Shown here: positions 8,845 through 17,572 of the stretch, one piece after another
Layout of the letters: each line of letters starts with the position of its first letter
How positions within the stretch are numbered: position 1 is the first letter of the stretch
DNA from: Phycisphaerae bacterium
Lineage (GTDB): Bacteria > Planctomycetota > Phycisphaerae > Phycisphaerales > SM1A02
DNA length: 43,369 bases
NCBI GenBank assembly: GCA_018701395.1
Contig: JABIWU010000074.1
Coordinates: 1 to 43,369, forward strand
Direction: 5' to 3'
Made by a program: the position numbers and the translations under genes
The notes under the pieces: model-generated
Seen by the model: the letters and a program-made list of their open reading frames with translations, nothing else
Databases searched by the model: none
What the model was told of the DNA's origin: nothing

Positions 8845-11655
8845 ATGCCGACCAGCGCTGCCGACATTCGAAGACAATATATAGAATTTTTCACGGACAA
8901 GTGTGGTCATACCGAGGTTCCATCAAGCCCAGTCGTGCCGCATGATGACCCAACCTTGCTTTTTACAAATGCTGGGATGAATCAATTTAAAGATGTGTTT
9001 CTTGGGCGCGGAAGTAGACCATTCACACGTGCTGTCGATACCCAAAAATGCATCCGTGCAGGCGGTAAGCACAACGATCTTGAAGATGTTGGCCGCGATA
9101 CCTATCACCACACATTTTTTGAAATGTTAGGAAACTGGTCGTTCGGAGATTACTTCAAAGAAGAAGCAATCGCTTGGGCGTGGGAATTATTTACCGAAGT
9201 TTGGGGCCTTGAAAAAGACCGACTGTACGTCACCGTTTTTTCTGGAGATGAAAAAGACGGTTTAGAGCCCGACATAGAAGCTGAAAATCTTTGGAAAAAA
9301 TTGACGGACATCGACCCTTCGCACATTACGCGATGGGATAGAAAAGATAATTTTTGGGAGATGGGAAACACTGGGCCATGTGGACCATGTAGTGAAATTC
9401 ATTATGACAGTACGCCAGATAAAAGTGGTGGACATTTAGTAAATTTAGATGACCCAGATGTAATTGAAATATGGAACTTAGTTTTCATCCAATACAACCG
9501 AGGTGACGATGGTACGCTTGCCCCGTTGCCAAATCAACATGTTGACACAGGCATGGGACTTGAACGAATCGTACGAGTTTTGCAGGGAAAAAACAGTAAT
9601 TATGACACTGACTTGTGGACACCGATTTTTGACTTAATTACAAAACTTACTGGAGCTTTACCATACGCTGGTGGTCTTGAGGACCATACGGACATTGCGT
9701 ATCGTGTTCTTGCTGATCACATACGTTGCCTTGCTGTTGCCATTGCAGATGGCGGAAGGCCAGGCTCAGCCGGACGTGAATATGTTTTACGAAGAATATT
9801 AAGAAGGGGTGTTCGGCATGCGCACCAAACATTTAATGTTGATGGCCCCCTGCTTTATAAACTCGTTCCAGCAGTTATTGAAACTCTTGGCGATGTCTTC
9901 CCAGAACTATCTAAAAACGAAAAACACATTTCGCAAGTTATACTTGATGAGGAAGAAGCATTCCTTAAAACACTTGATCGCGGTTTAGAATTATTTGATA
10001 AAGCCGTACAAAATGGTGATGGTACATCCATCGACGCAAAAAGTGCTTTTACCCTGCATGACACGTTTGGTTTTCCAATAGATTTAACTGAGGTTATGGC
10101 TGAAGAACGCAATCTCACAGTCAATCGTTCTGGCTACGAAATTCTCATGGAAGAGGCTCGAGTAACTTCACGTGCTACGACTGAAGATGAGATGAAAATG
10201 CATCTTCCACCGGAAGTGTTGGGCAAACTTGAATCTCTCAATGTAAACCCAACAGACGATTCGCCGAAATTTGGTCGCGGAGTATCCGTTTCAACGGTTA
10301 AAGCAATTTGGAATGGCAAAGAACTCGTCGGCAAGGCTGATGATTCTATGTTATTTGGTGTAATCCTAAACAAAACACCTTTTTATGCAGAGCAAGGAGG
10401 TCAAGTTGGAGATTGCGGGCATTTAATTAGAGAACATACCAGCGATCTTTCTGAGTCTGACTTCGTCGTTGAAGAAACGCATCCTTACGGAGATTACGTT
10501 CTGCACGTTGGGCGAGTTTCAGGAAGCTCTCTTCAAATGGGCGACTCTGTCAATGCTATTGTTCGCGAAAAACATAGGGTTGCCATAGAAGCAAACCATA
10601 CTGGAACGCATTTGTTAAATCACGCCCTTCGAGCAACTCTCGGCGACGACATTCAACAGCGCGGTTCTCTTGTCGACAACAATAAACTTCGTTTTGATTT
10701 TTCACACTCCCACGCGTTGACTGATGATGAAGTTGCAAAAGTTGAGCAACTTGTAAATAATGCAATTAACTCTAATAGCATTGTTGACGCAAAGAACGTT
10801 CCATTGAATCTTGCTCAAGAAATAAATGGTGTTCGAGCTGTGTTTGGTGAGCGGTATCCCGACCCAGTTCGAGTTGTGAGCATTGGTGCAACTGTTGATG
10901 CATTACTAGAAAATCCAACGAATAAAGAGTGGTACGAATGTTCCGTAGAATTCTGTGGTGGAACGCACGTTCCAAGCTGTGAATCAGTAAAGCATTTCGT
11001 AGTTCAACACGAACAAGCGTTGGCTTCTGGCATCAGAAGAATTATTGCACTTACAGGAGTAGCTGCAACGGCTTCGCACGAAGCAGGTACTTCCTTGTTA
11101 AAACAAATCGAAGAGGCAAGAGAGTACTCCGACGATACGCTTGTAAGCCGGTACGAAGAATTACTTCGACAAGTAGACGAACTATCAATTTCGCAAACCA
11201 CACGACATATGGTGAATCAACGACTTGCATCGCTTCATATTCGTGTTAAGGGTATTCAAAAAGAGGCTGCATCTTCTAGAAAAGATCATGTCCTTGAACA
11301 AGCTCGTGTAATTTCAGAATTAAAAGACTCCATAATTGTCGCCACAATAAATGGTGCGGATAAAGATTCAATGATGGTTGCACTTGACGCAGTTCGTTCA
11401 AAGCGACCTGACGGTGCTGTAATGTTATTTACTGCTAACGAAAAAGAAGGTAAGGTAATTATTGTGGCTGGTGTAAGTAAAGCACTTATTTCTAAAGGAC
11501 TAAAAGCAGGCGATTGGGTACGTGTTGCTGCTGGTGCTTGCGGAGGTGGTGGTGGCGGTAGACCCGACACAGCACAAGCGGGCGGCAAAGAACCAGAAAA
11601 CGTTCCATCGGCGATGGATACGGCAAGCGCGTTTGCTTTGGAGGCAACAACATGA
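8845..11655 (+). CDS. alaS: Alanyl-tRNA synthetase
   Basis: 936 residues from ATG 8845, chosen because AGGA stands 8 bases upstream and the protein then opens with the typical SAADIRRQYIEFF. The class II catalytic core contains LFTNAGMNQFKDVFLG and FFEMLGNWSFGDYFK. The editing domain has the zinc motifs HTGTHLLNHALR (HxxxH) and EFCGGTHV (CxxxH). The C-terminal C-Ala domain ends with the glycine-rich GGGGGGRPDTAQAGG. It charges tRNA-Ala and clears Ser/Gly errors. It is somewhat longer than the usual 875 residues. The stop overlaps the next start as ATGA, so it heads a four-gene operon. Confidence 0.97.
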   Translation: MPTSAADIRRQYIEFFTDKCGHTEVPSSPVVPHDDPTLLFTNAGMNQFKDVFLGRGSRPFTRAVDTQKCIRAGGKHNDLEDVGRDTYHHTFFEMLGNWSFGDYFKEEAIAWAWELFTEVWGLEKDRLYVTVFSGDEKDGLEPDIEAENLWKKLTDIDPSHITRWDRKDNFWEMGNTGPCGPCSEIHYDSTPDKSGGHLVNLDDPDVIEIWNLVFIQYNRGDDGTLAPLPNQHVDTGMGLERIVRVLQGKNSNYDTDLWTPIFDLITKLTGALPYAGGLEDHTDIAYRVLADHIRCLAVAIADGGRPGSAGREYVLRRILRRGVRHAHQTFNVDGPLLYKLVPAVIETLGDVFPELSKNEKHISQVILDEEEAFLKTLDRGLELFDKAVQNGDGTSIDAKSAFTLHDTFGFPIDLTEVMAEERNLTVNRSGYEILMEEARVTSRATTEDEMKMHLPPEVLGKLESLNVNPTDDSPKFGRGVSVSTVKAIWNGKELVGKADDSMLFGVILNKTPFYAEQGGQVGDCGHLIREHTSDLSESDFVVEETHPYGDYVLHVGRVSGSSLQMGDSVNAIVREKHRVAIEANHTGTHLLNHALRATLGDDIQQRGSLVDNNKLRFDFSHSHALTDDEVAKVEQLVNNAINSNSIVDAKNVPLNLAQEINGVRAVFGERYPDPVRVVSIGATVDALLENPTNKEWYECSVEFCGGTHVPSCESVKHFVVQHEQALASGIRRIIALTGVAATASHEAGTSLLKQIEEAREYSDDTLVSRYEELLRQVDELSISQTTRHMVNQRLASLHIRVKGIQKEAASSRKDHVLEQARVISELKDSIIVATINGADKDSMMVALDAVRSKRPDGAVMLFTANEKEGKVIIVAGVSKALISKGLKAGDWVRVAAGACGGGGGGRPDTAQAGGKEPENVPSAMDTASAFALEATT

Positions 11656-12002
11656 CTGAAGAAAAACCAAACGAAGATACTAACTTGCAGGAAACAAAAG
11701 AGCTTGAAACAAAAAACGAAGGAGTTCCACATTTTGTAACTCCCCTTCGCCCAATAGTTCTGCAAGTGGGCGAACATGTAATTTCCGCATTGGAAGAAGA
11801 GGATACGGTTGCTGTTCTAACAACAATAACCGGCTCGGCTATAGGTCAACAGGTAATTTCTATCCCACTTAAAGCAGAACACGTACAACAAGTGCATCAA
11901 TTAATAGAGCAAATTCACGAAAGCAAAGAACCTGAACGAGTCCCATGCGTTGGGTTTCATTGTTTAATCGATGAGGAGATGGACAAGGAACCCAAAGAAT
12001 GA
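11652..12002 (+). CDS. Small acidic protein of unknown function
   Basis: 116 residues, rich in Glu. The first ~35 residues are polar and probably disordered. A compact core of about 75 residues ([16 protein letters not shown] through [11 protein letters not shown]) has an alternating strand/helix pattern, with two cysteines near the end. I do not recognise a family. It overlaps alaS and the following isomerase by 4 bases each (ATGA at both ends), which argues strongly that it is translated. Confidence 0.8.
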   Translation: MTEEKPNEDTNLQETKELETKNEGVPHFVTPLRPIVLQVGEHVISALEEEDTVAVLTTITGSAIGQQVISIPLKAEHVQQVHQLIEQIHESKEPERVPCVGFHCLIDEEMDKEPKE

Positions 12003-12835
12003 AACCAACATTATTTAACATTTCTCTTGCGCAGTGGTCCCTGCACCGTGCATTCCAAAGTGGGTATTTACAGCCTATTGATTTTCCAAGAATTACAAAA
12101 GAACAATTTGGAATTAACGCTGTTGAGTATGTCAATAGTTTTTTCCCTGACCGTTTGCCTAAAATCGATTTTGTTAACGATTTAAAAACTCGTTGCAGTG
12201 ATTATGGTGTTATGAGTTTGCTCATCATGTGTGATGGCGAAGGGCATCTTGGCAACCCCGATGAGGTGGCGCGTAACCAAGCTGTTGAAAATCATTACAA
12301 ATGGGTGGATGCTGCAGTTGAACTTGGTTGCCATTCCATCAGAGTCAATGCTCAGTCATCCGGCAGTTATGAAGAACAACAAAAACTTGCTGCAGATGGT
12401 TTAAGAAAGCTCTCTGAGTTTGGTGATACTAAAAAAATTAATGTCATTGTAGAAAATCACGGTGGATTAAGTTCAAATGGATCTTGGCTTGCAGGCGTTA
12501 TTAAAATGGTTGACAACCCACGCTGTGGCACACTTCCAGACTTTGGTAATTTTGTTTTAGACTGGGGAACGCGTGAAGAATACGACAGATATAAAGGCGT
12601 TCGCGAATTAATGCCTTACGCCAAGGCTGTAAGTGCAAAATCTCACGACTTTGGTAATGACGGTTGTGAATTGCATACTAATTATGAAAAAATGATTGGC
12701 ATTGTTCTCGATGCGGGGTATCGAGGATGGATTGGTATTGAGTATGAAGGTGGAAAAATTGGCGAGTTTGAAGGAATTATTCGCACTAAAGATTTATTAG
12801 AACAAGTTAGAGCAAGCAAAGAGGAAACCTTATGA
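11999..12835 (+). CDS. Sugar phosphate isomerase/epimerase (AP-endonuclease-2 TIM barrel)
   Basis: 278 residues, single-domain TIM barrel of the xylose isomerase-like family. Likely metal ligands are Glu in VIVENHGG, Asp in LPDFGNF, His in SAKSHDFG and Glu in IGIEYEG, the usual order of this fold. There is no signal peptide, so it is cytosolic. Substrate specificity cannot be read from the sequence; homologues act on inositol derivatives, ketohexoses or hydroxypyruvate. It overlaps both neighbours by 4 bases and is followed by an oxidoreductase, which suggests a paired isomerase/dehydrogenase step on a small carbohydrate (inference). Confidence 0.87.
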   Translation: MKPTLFNISLAQWSLHRAFQSGYLQPIDFPRITKEQFGINAVEYVNSFFPDRLPKIDFVNDLKTRCSDYGVMSLLIMCDGEGHLGNPDEVARNQAVENHYKWVDAAVELGCHSIRVNAQSSGSYEEQQKLAADGLRKLSEFGDTKKINVIVENHGGLSSNGSWLAGVIKMVDNPRCGTLPDFGNFVLDWGTREEYDRYKGVRELMPYAKAVSAKSHDFGNDGCELHTNYEKMIGIVLDAGYRGWIGIEYEGGKIGEFEGIIRTKDLLEQVRASKEETL

Positions 12836-13857
12836 ACGCTGCAGTAATTACAGGCGAGGGAACCCCTGTTGCAAGCAGTGTTCAATTTGTAAATGATTGG
12901 ACTGAACTTGCTCCGAAACAGAACGAAGTTTTAGTAAAAACTGAAGCATCCGCACTCAATCATCTCGACCTTTGGGTTGGCATAGGCATGCCTGGCCTAG
13001 ATCTTGAATACCCACGAATAAGTGGTTCGGATGGTTGTGGAATTGTTTCTTCTGTAGGCGATGGAGTGGACGCGTCGTGGTTAGGAAAGCGCGTATTATT
13101 AAATGCTGCTGTTTTGCAACCTGAAAAAGATCTTCCTGCTATTAGCCCATTTCCCGAAGATATCCGAATGATTGGAGAACACGACCACGGGACAAACGCC
13201 GAGTTTTTTGTTGCGCCTGTTGCAAATGTTCTTGACGTTGGCGATATGGATCCAGTTCAAGCTGCTGCTTTTGGTCTTACACATTTAACTGCATGGCGAA
13301 TGCTTATTACACGCGCACAATTGCGTGCAGGGCAAACTGTTTTGATTACTGGTATTGGTGGTGGAGCGGCACTTGCTGCGTTCAACATTTGCAAGCATTT
13401 TGGTTGCAACACAATTGTTACGTCAAGGCACCAATGGAAACTTGACCGTGCAATTGAACTTGGCGCGAACTACGCAGTGCTTGACGAGGGAGAAGATTGG
13501 TCAAGAGTTGTTAGAGGGTTAGCGGGAAAGCGAGGAGTTGATGTTTGTGTCGATTCTGTTGGTGGACCACTTCACCTTCAGTGCATTAAAACACTTGCTC
13601 GTGGCGGCACACTTGTTACTTGTGGATGCACCGCTGGTGCAGCCCCAACAACTGATCTTGCTAGAATTTTCTGGAACCAACTTTCTATACTTGGTTCAAC
13701 GATGGGTAACATGCATGAATTTCGTGAAGTTGTTGCGCTCTTCAAAAATGGTATGGAACCTGTCGTCGATTCAATTCACGATGCTTCCGACGCTTCTGCA
13801 GCATTCGCTCGACTAGAATCTGGCGAGCAATTCGGCAAAATCATTATTCGCTGGTAA
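12832..13857 (+). CDS. MDR-superfamily oxidoreductase (quinone oxidoreductase/alcohol dehydrogenase-like)
   Basis: 341 residues. The N-terminal GroES-like domain ([25 protein letters not shown]) and the Rossmann domain ([22 protein letters not shown], then [16 protein letters not shown]) are plain. [10 protein letters not shown] and GGTLVTCG complete the family pattern. The His/Glu pair and the four-cysteine structural zinc lobe of classical zinc alcohol dehydrogenases are absent, so catalysis is more like the zinc-free quinone reductase branch. It is the last gene of the alaS operon, starting in a 4-base overlap. The substrate is unknown. Confidence 0.88.
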   Translation: MNAAVITGEGTPVASSVQFVNDWTELAPKQNEVLVKTEASALNHLDLWVGIGMPGLDLEYPRISGSDGCGIVSSVGDGVDASWLGKRVLLNAAVLQPEKDLPAISPFPEDIRMIGEHDHGTNAEFFVAPVANVLDVGDMDPVQAAAFGLTHLTAWRMLITRAQLRAGQTVLITGIGGGAALAAFNICKHFGCNTIVTSRHQWKLDRAIELGANYAVLDEGEDWSRVVRGLAGKRGVDVCVDSVGGPLHLQCIKTLARGGTLVTCGCTAGAAPTTDLARIFWNQLSILGSTMGNMHEFREVVALFKNGMEPVVDSIHDASDASAAFARLESGEQFGKIIIRW

Positions 13858-13890
13858 TATTTTTGGAACAGTCCTAGCACATCTAATAAA

Positions 13891-13921
13891 CAACTGCCCT
13901 CATCTCCGATGAGGGCAGTTG
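13891..13921. terminator. Perfect 13-bp hairpin between convergent genes
   Basis: CAACTGCCCTCAT (13891-13903), 5-base loop, ATGAGGGCAGTTG (13909-13921), a perfect 13-bp stem. It begins 34 bases after the oxidoreductase stop. The plus-strand flank has no run of T; on the minus strand it is followed by TTTATTAG. It probably acts as a terminator or 3'-end stabiliser in both directions. Confidence 0.65.
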
Positions 13922-13939
13922 CGGCTAGGTATTCTTAAT

Positions 13940-13996
13940 CTGTCAAAAGACAGTGGTTTTGTGCCTGATACCAATCCATCCTTGGATTAGGAGGCA
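13940..13996. other. Cluster of smaller stem-loops in the convergent gap
   Basis: CTGTC-aaaa-GACAG occupies 13940-13953. A nested structure follows: TGCCT (13962-13966) pairs with AGGCA (13992-13996), enclosing AATCC (13973-13977) with GGATT (13984-13988). Together with the flanking hairpins the whole 174-base gap is structured. Confidence 0.4.
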
Positions 13997-13999
13997 AGT

Positions 14000-14015
14000 G
14001 CGAAGTAAACTTCGC
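14000..14015 (-). terminator. GCGAAG/CTTCGC tetraloop hairpin downstream of the 77-aa gene
   Basis: GCGAAG-TAAA-CTTCGC, a perfect 6-bp stem, lies 17 bases after the minus-strand stop. It has no U-tract. It may be a 3'-end stabiliser for that transcript. Confidence 0.4.
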
Positions 14016-14031
14016 TATCAATCATAAACTT

Positions 14032-14265
14032 TTATGCAGTTCGGCGATTGAAAAGGGAAAGAACAATAACAAGTGCGATTAAGCCGACGAATCCGCCTGC
14101 ACTAAACTCAGTGATAAGACCCGTTAAGCGGCCAACCATTCCCGAGAAAAAGTTGTCGTTACCAGCCCAAATTACTTGAGCTAATACACCTACAGCGATG
14201 AAGATTAACATAAGGTCAATGAAGCCCCATGCCCATGCTTTAATAGTATCTAATGCGTTTTTCAT
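14032..14265 (-). CDS. Small two-helix membrane protein, unknown
   Basis: 77 residues from ATG 14265. A strong AAGGAGA at 14274-14280, one of the best Shine-Dalgarno sequences in the window, sets the start. Hydrophobic helices lie at about residues 15-34 and 57-72, separated by a Gly/Asn/Phe-rich loop; the tail is NRRTA. The N-terminus is short and basic/amphipathic (MKNALDTIKAWAW). No family is recognised. The gene stands alone with ~250 bases upstream holding hairpins and is followed by further hairpins, so it appears to be a monocistronic, well-translated transcript. A function cannot be assigned. Confidence 0.78.
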   Translation of the reverse strand: MKNALDTIKAWAWGFIDLMLIFIAVGVLAQVIWAGNDNFFSGMVGRLTGLITEFSAGGFVGLIALVIVLSLFNRRTA

Positions 14266-14273
14266 AATAGAGA

Positions 14274-14280
14274 TCTCCTT
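14274..14280 (-). promoter_or_regulatory. Strong Shine-Dalgarno of the 77-aa membrane protein
   Basis: Minus-strand AAGGAGA, 8 bases before the ATG at 14265. It is stronger than almost all other sites here, where most genes lack any Shine-Dalgarno. Confidence 0.8.
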
Positions 14281-14514
14281 AGTTTCCTTGAACCCAGCCT
14301 GTTGTGGCCTAACTAGCCATCCCTGACAATAATGGACCACAACGTGGGTCCTTGGGATTTATGACTTATCGGCACAAGGTACAAATTCACCACAGGATAA
14401 CGTCCGATTATGTTCAAATAAGAAACGCAAAAGTCCCTAAGTCCTTAATTTAAAAAGGTTTATAATTTCTCTATTTTTCAAAAAAAAACATGTTTTGCTA
14501 GCAAATCGCGTGTT
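14281..14514 (-). promoter_or_regulatory. Long structured upstream region of the 77-aa gene
   Basis: No gene is seen between the small membrane gene and the tmk stop. The minus strand holds a hairpin pairing GGACCCAC with GTGGTCC (one bulge, loop of three) at 14334-14351. The distal part (14440-14500) is very AT-rich. No known riboswitch class was recognised. I could not identify a single convincing promoter. Confidence 0.4.
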
Positions 14515-15153
14515 TTACTTGCAAAATAGCTCTCGAATTGCATCTTGAACCGCTAATTCAACGGTATCTTCAGACTGCGTGGAATCAATGACGCAATATC
14601 GTTCCGGCATTTCTCGAGCTTGGTCTAAAAAACCCTCTCTGACCTTAGAATGGAAGTTTTGACCTTTTAATTCCATTCGATCGAGCAGTGGATTTAATCG
14701 CCCAGCCGCTGTTTCGTTGTCAACATCCATAATGAGCGTTACATCTGGCCAATTTCCAGAAACCGCTACTTCTGCAACTTGTTGAATCCATTCTTTTGGC
14801 AAACCGCCTGCTGCACCCTGATATGCCAGCGTCGCGCTAACAAACCGGTCTGCAACAACCAATTCACCTCTCCTGAGCGAGGGAACTATTTCTTGCTCTA
14901 CTAATTGCGCTCTGCTAGCCATATATAGAAGCATTTCGCACTGAATAGTCATGCATTCATTATCCGTATCGAGCAACACTTGTCTAATTTGTTCCCCTAT
15001 AGAAGTTCCGCCGGGTTCACGAACTTCTTTGACTACCACCCCGCCCTCTCTGCACCAATGCATAAATCGACGCATTTGCGTTGATTTACCAGAACCGTCT
15101 GGACCGTCGAAAACAATAAATTTACCCGCTAATGCAGATGCAATTTCGTTCAT
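14515..15153 (-). CDS. tmk: Thymidylate kinase
   Basis: 212 residues from ATG 15153; a GTG three codons upstream is less likely. The P-loop is FDGPDGSGKST near residue 15, followed by the DR(F/Y/H)-type motif VADRFVSATLAYQG near residue 93, which binds dTMP. It phosphorylates dTMP to dTDP. Residues after LIMDVD form the lid region. A -35/-10 pair lies directly upstream, with only 7 bases from the -10 to ATG. The gene is divergent from the next membrane protein gene and is not in an operon with holB as in many bacteria. Confidence 0.94.
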   Translation of the reverse strand: MNEIASALAGKFIVFDGPDGSGKSTQMRRFMHWCREGGVVVKEVREPGGTSIGEQIRQVLLDTDNECMTIQCEMLLYMASRAQLVEQEIVPSLRRGELVVADRFVSATLAYQGAAGGLPKEWIQQVAEVAVSGNWPDVTLIMDVDNETAAGRLNPLLDRMELKGQNFHSKVREGFLDQAREMPERYCVIDSTQSEDTVELAVQDAIRELFCK

Positions 15154-15160
15154 GTGCTGC

Positions 15161-15189
15161 ACTATCGTGCAATGCGACTATCTTTGCAA
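15161..15189 (-). promoter_or_regulatory. Promoter of tmk: TTGCAA-17-GATAGT
   Basis: On the minus strand TTGCAA (15184-15189), a 17-base spacer, and GATAGT (15161-15166). The -10 ends 7 bases before the ATG at 15153, so transcription would start at or next to the start codon. Confidence 0.6.
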
Positions 15190-15213
15190 GGGGTGACGGT
15201 TACCATGTAAGAA

Positions 15214-15660
15214 ATGCTTGTCAAACTGCACCAAGATGGACGAAAAATAGACCAATTTTGGATCGCAATTGAACAGCGTCCATCGAAAGTTCGGCTTGAA
15301 CAAAGTGGCGACGATGTTTTCATTGATTGGAATTCGACCGTTGATGACTCGGGACGATTGCGAGCTTGTGTGTTGTGTCGAGGCGATGTGTATCGAGAAC
15401 GTACTTTCCCTCAAATAACTGCCATCGTTATTGTTCTAGCATTTGCCGGTGGTGTTGCTGGATTACTTGGTCTAGTAACAACGTGGCTAATGCTTATTGC
15501 GATGATGAGTGTTCTTCTCATAGACATCATCATCCTAATTTTTAGTTTCAATCGACTCGTTTGTTACAAATGTGGAACAAGATACAGCAAGTTAACCATT
15601 GCGCCATACCACCAAAAATGGGATCTGGACCGCAGCAAACAACTACAACGTGTTAGTTAG
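15214..15660 (+). CDS. Two-helix membrane protein with split zinc-ribbon cysteines
   Basis: 148 residues. The N-terminal ~60 residues are polar and end with CVLCRGD; two adjacent transmembrane helices follow at about 68-90 and 92-114; then CYKCGTRY and a basic tail. The two CxxC pairs thus sit on the same side of the membrane and could form one zinc ribbon across the hairpin. TACCAT at 15201-15206 ends 7 bases before the ATG. No family is recognised. It converges with the following minus-strand gene, the stops lying 3 bases apart. Confidence 0.72.
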   Translation: MLVKLHQDGRKIDQFWIAIEQRPSKVRLEQSGDDVFIDWNSTVDDSGRLRACVLCRGDVYRERTFPQITAIVIVLAFAGGVAGLLGLVTTWLMLIAMMSVLLIDIIILIFSFNRLVCYKCGTRYSKLTIAPYHQKWDLDRSKQLQRVS

Positions 15661-15663
15661 CTT

Positions 15664-16194
15664 TTAAATAATCCACATGCCAACGTGTGCGCCAAGCCAA
15701 AGCAATAACACGCCGATTGTGCAACCGGTAGCAAACACCACTGCTTCTCGAATAGTAATTCCAAAAAAACCAATCATCGCAATGCAACAAAGTGCAAATT
15801 GAGAAGTAGACAAAAGTAAAACGCGAGCGATCCCGTGGTCCATTTGCACAACGCGCACTGCTTCAATTAAAGAAACCGCTGCCAAACACCGCAGTGCCAC
15901 GATGGGTAAATTGCCAAATCTGCGACGCAATCGCCAACAATTAATTCTAACAGCAGCAAGGAACAACAAAGAAAAAACAACCAACCGAACAAGTTCCCGC
16001 CAAAACTCTTGCAATCCAATTTCAACAGTAATCTCGACTCCGCTTTTATATAGACCGTTTGCTCCAGTAAAAATACCATAGAGAACGATTCCAAAACCTA
16101 CTGCTGCAATGGTGGTTGGCAACCAAATGCCGCCTCGATTTGATTTGCTAGATGCTGCATTAATATTTGCTTGTTCGTCGCTTGATTCTGTCAT
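15664..16194 (-). CDS. Integral membrane protein, unknown
   Basis: 176 residues, with a polar N-terminal ~20 residues followed by about four to five hydrophobic segments (roughly 23-45, 66-83, 95-112, 117-138 and 145-172). The short cytosolic loop NCWRLRRRFG is strongly basic, consistent with the positive-inside rule. No catalytic motif is visible. Start ATG 16194 is divergent from the DUF481 gene, with about 30 bases shared as promoter space including a near-palindromic GGTACAGTACC. Confidence 0.7.
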   Translation of the reverse strand: MTESSDEQANINAASSKSNRGGIWLPTTIAAVGFGIVLYGIFTGANGLYKSGVEITVEIGLQEFWRELVRLVVFSLLFLAAVRINCWRLRRRFGNLPIVALRCLAAVSLIEAVRVVQMDHGIARVLLLSTSQFALCCIAMIGFFGITIREAVVFATGCTIGVLLLWLGAHVGMWII

Positions 16195-16211
16195 TTATGT
16201 TTCTCGATAGG

Positions 16212-16217
16212 TACAGT
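16212..16217 (+). promoter_or_regulatory. -10-like TACAGT of the DUF481 gene
   Basis: GGTACAGT ends exactly 6 bases before the ATG at 16224 and no Shine-Dalgarno is present. The spacing places the transcription start on the start codon. Confidence 0.4.
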
Positions 16218-16223
16218 ACCGCA

Positions 16224-17147
16224 ATGACACAATATATATATAGTCTTGCTTCAATTTTTATCTTATCTCTCACAGTATTCGGCGATGTCATAGTGCTGAC
16301 AAGTGGCGAACAACTTGAAGGGACTATCAAAAGTCAAGATAGTCAGTTCATTCATGTACAACACTCGATTTTGGGAGATGTTTCAATTGCATTAAAAAAT
16401 ATCACTAGTCTAAATGGTGAGCGCATACTTGAATCAATCGAAATTGCACCTAATGAAGAACAGGAAGAATTCCATGAAGAGACACAATGGAACCAATCTA
16501 TAAACGTTGGGCTCGGTATTCAAAATGGACAAAAAAATACTTCTGATTTATCTACTGCCTACCACGCAGATAGAACTATAGACGAACACAAAGTTACCTT
16601 TGATTTTCGTTACAACATGTCGGAAACAAATAGTGAGCGTACATTGAATCGTTTTGCAAGTTCGTGGGGAAATACTTGGTATCAAACAGATAGCCTTTGG
16701 GATGTATTTACTACGTTGCAATTTGATTGGGCAGAATTTCAATCATGGGATCAACGTCTTGTTGGCGATTTAGGCGTGGAATACGAAATATTGAAGAACA
16801 AAGAAAATAATGAAGAATTTACGCTAACGCTTCGTCTTGGTAGTGGCTTCAGAAAAGAGTTTCAGTCGGTCAATAACCATTTAATTCCAGAAGGTTTGCT
16901 CGGTGTAGGGGTTAATTGGGTTGTTTCAGATAAACAAACGCTTACCGCTTCAACAACTTGGTATCCAGATTACGACGATGTTTCAAATTACCGTTTAGTT
17001 ACAAATGCTTCGTGGAATGTACAAATGAGCAACATTGATACTATTCAGTTTTCAATTGGATTTCATCATGAATACAATTCCCAAGTTGATACTGGTATAG
17101 ATAACTCTAATCTACAACTCACCGCAGGAATACAGTACTCATTCTAG
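16224..17147 (+). CDS. DUF481-family outer-membrane protein
   Basis: 307 residues from ATG 16224, which gives a signal peptide (YIYSLASIFILSLTVFG). In-frame starts at 16167 and 16197 would place the hydrophobic stretch internally. After a short globular part (VIVLTSGEQLEGTIKS, typical of planctomycete/proteobacterial DUF481 proteins) comes a series of amphipathic beta strands rich in W, Y and N, such as INVGLGIQNG, FDFRYNMSET and LTLRLGSGFRKEF, ending QLTAGIQYSF with a terminal Phe as in outer-membrane barrels. Salt-induced YdiY is the named relative. The substrate or role is unknown. Confidence 0.82.
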   Translation: MTQYIYSLASIFILSLTVFGDVIVLTSGEQLEGTIKSQDSQFIHVQHSILGDVSIALKNITSLNGERILESIEIAPNEEQEEFHEETQWNQSINVGLGIQNGQKNTSDLSTAYHADRTIDEHKVTFDFRYNMSETNSERTLNRFASSWGNTWYQTDSLWDVFTTLQFDWAEFQSWDQRLVGDLGVEYEILKNKENNEEFTLTLRLGSGFRKEFQSVNNHLIPEGLLGVGVNWVVSDKQTLTASTTWYPDYDDVSNYRLVTNASWNVQMSNIDTIQFSIGFHHEYNSQVDTGIDNSNLQLTAGIQYSF

Positions 17148-17286
17148 ATAACTTGTAATTTCCTTCAAATTAGCGAGTTTTGTAACACTAGAGGCGATAT
17201 CCCTCGTTTTGGTTGTGGCACGAATACGTTCTGATGATGGCATAAACCACAATAATCACAATTTAATAAAAAAAAATTGAAATTCG

Positions 17287-17314
17287 TTGACCATATTCAA
17301 TTGAGGTGCATAGT
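17287..17314 (+). promoter_or_regulatory. Promoter TTGACC-16-CATAGT upstream of the 74-aa gene
   Basis: TTGACC (17287-17292), 16-base spacer, CATAGT (17309-17314), then 7 bases to the ATG at 17322. The -35 matches five of six consensus bases. Confidence 0.5.
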
Positions 17315-17321
17315 AGTAGTA

Positions 17322-17546
17322 ATGAAACAAGAAACTCGAAAAGAAATGCTTCAGAACTTATTGTCTCATAAGAGTCATAAAGTTGCTGTTCGTACAGCAA
17401 AAACGCCTTCAAGTTGTTTTATGGCCTCATATCGTTGTTGTACAAAAGGCGAATGGAAGCAAGCCGCAACGCAATTCACTTCTGCGATGAACCTAATTTG
17501 GACAAGCATCGTAAATCCCATAGCGGGAGCAAATCGGAAAAACTGA
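17322..17546 (+). CDS. Small basic protein, possible stand-alone gene
   Basis: 74 residues from ATG 17322, rich in Lys, Arg, Ser and Thr, with three cysteines around residues 33-41. The last third (KGEWKQAATQFTSAMNLIW) could be helical, loosely like one TPR helix pair. No family is recognised. Support comes from context: a TTGACC/CATAGT promoter at the spacing seen for other leaderless genes, and a strong intrinsic terminator 26 bases after the TGA. The alternative is that this transcript is a non-coding RNA. A GAGGTG at 17303 is too far upstream to be a good Shine-Dalgarno. The gap 17148-17286 holds nothing else I can name. Confidence 0.5.
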   Translation: MKQETRKEMLQNLLSHKSHKVAVRTAKTPSSCFMASYRCCTKGEWKQAATQFTSAMNLIWTSIVNPIAGANRKN

Positions 17547-17572
17547 GTAACTACTCAAAACCAAACACCGAC

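Noticed and set aside
17187-17212. Terminator for the DUF481 gene (GAGG...CCTC then TTTT)
   Set aside because: The stem is only 4 bp, so it is too weak to call.
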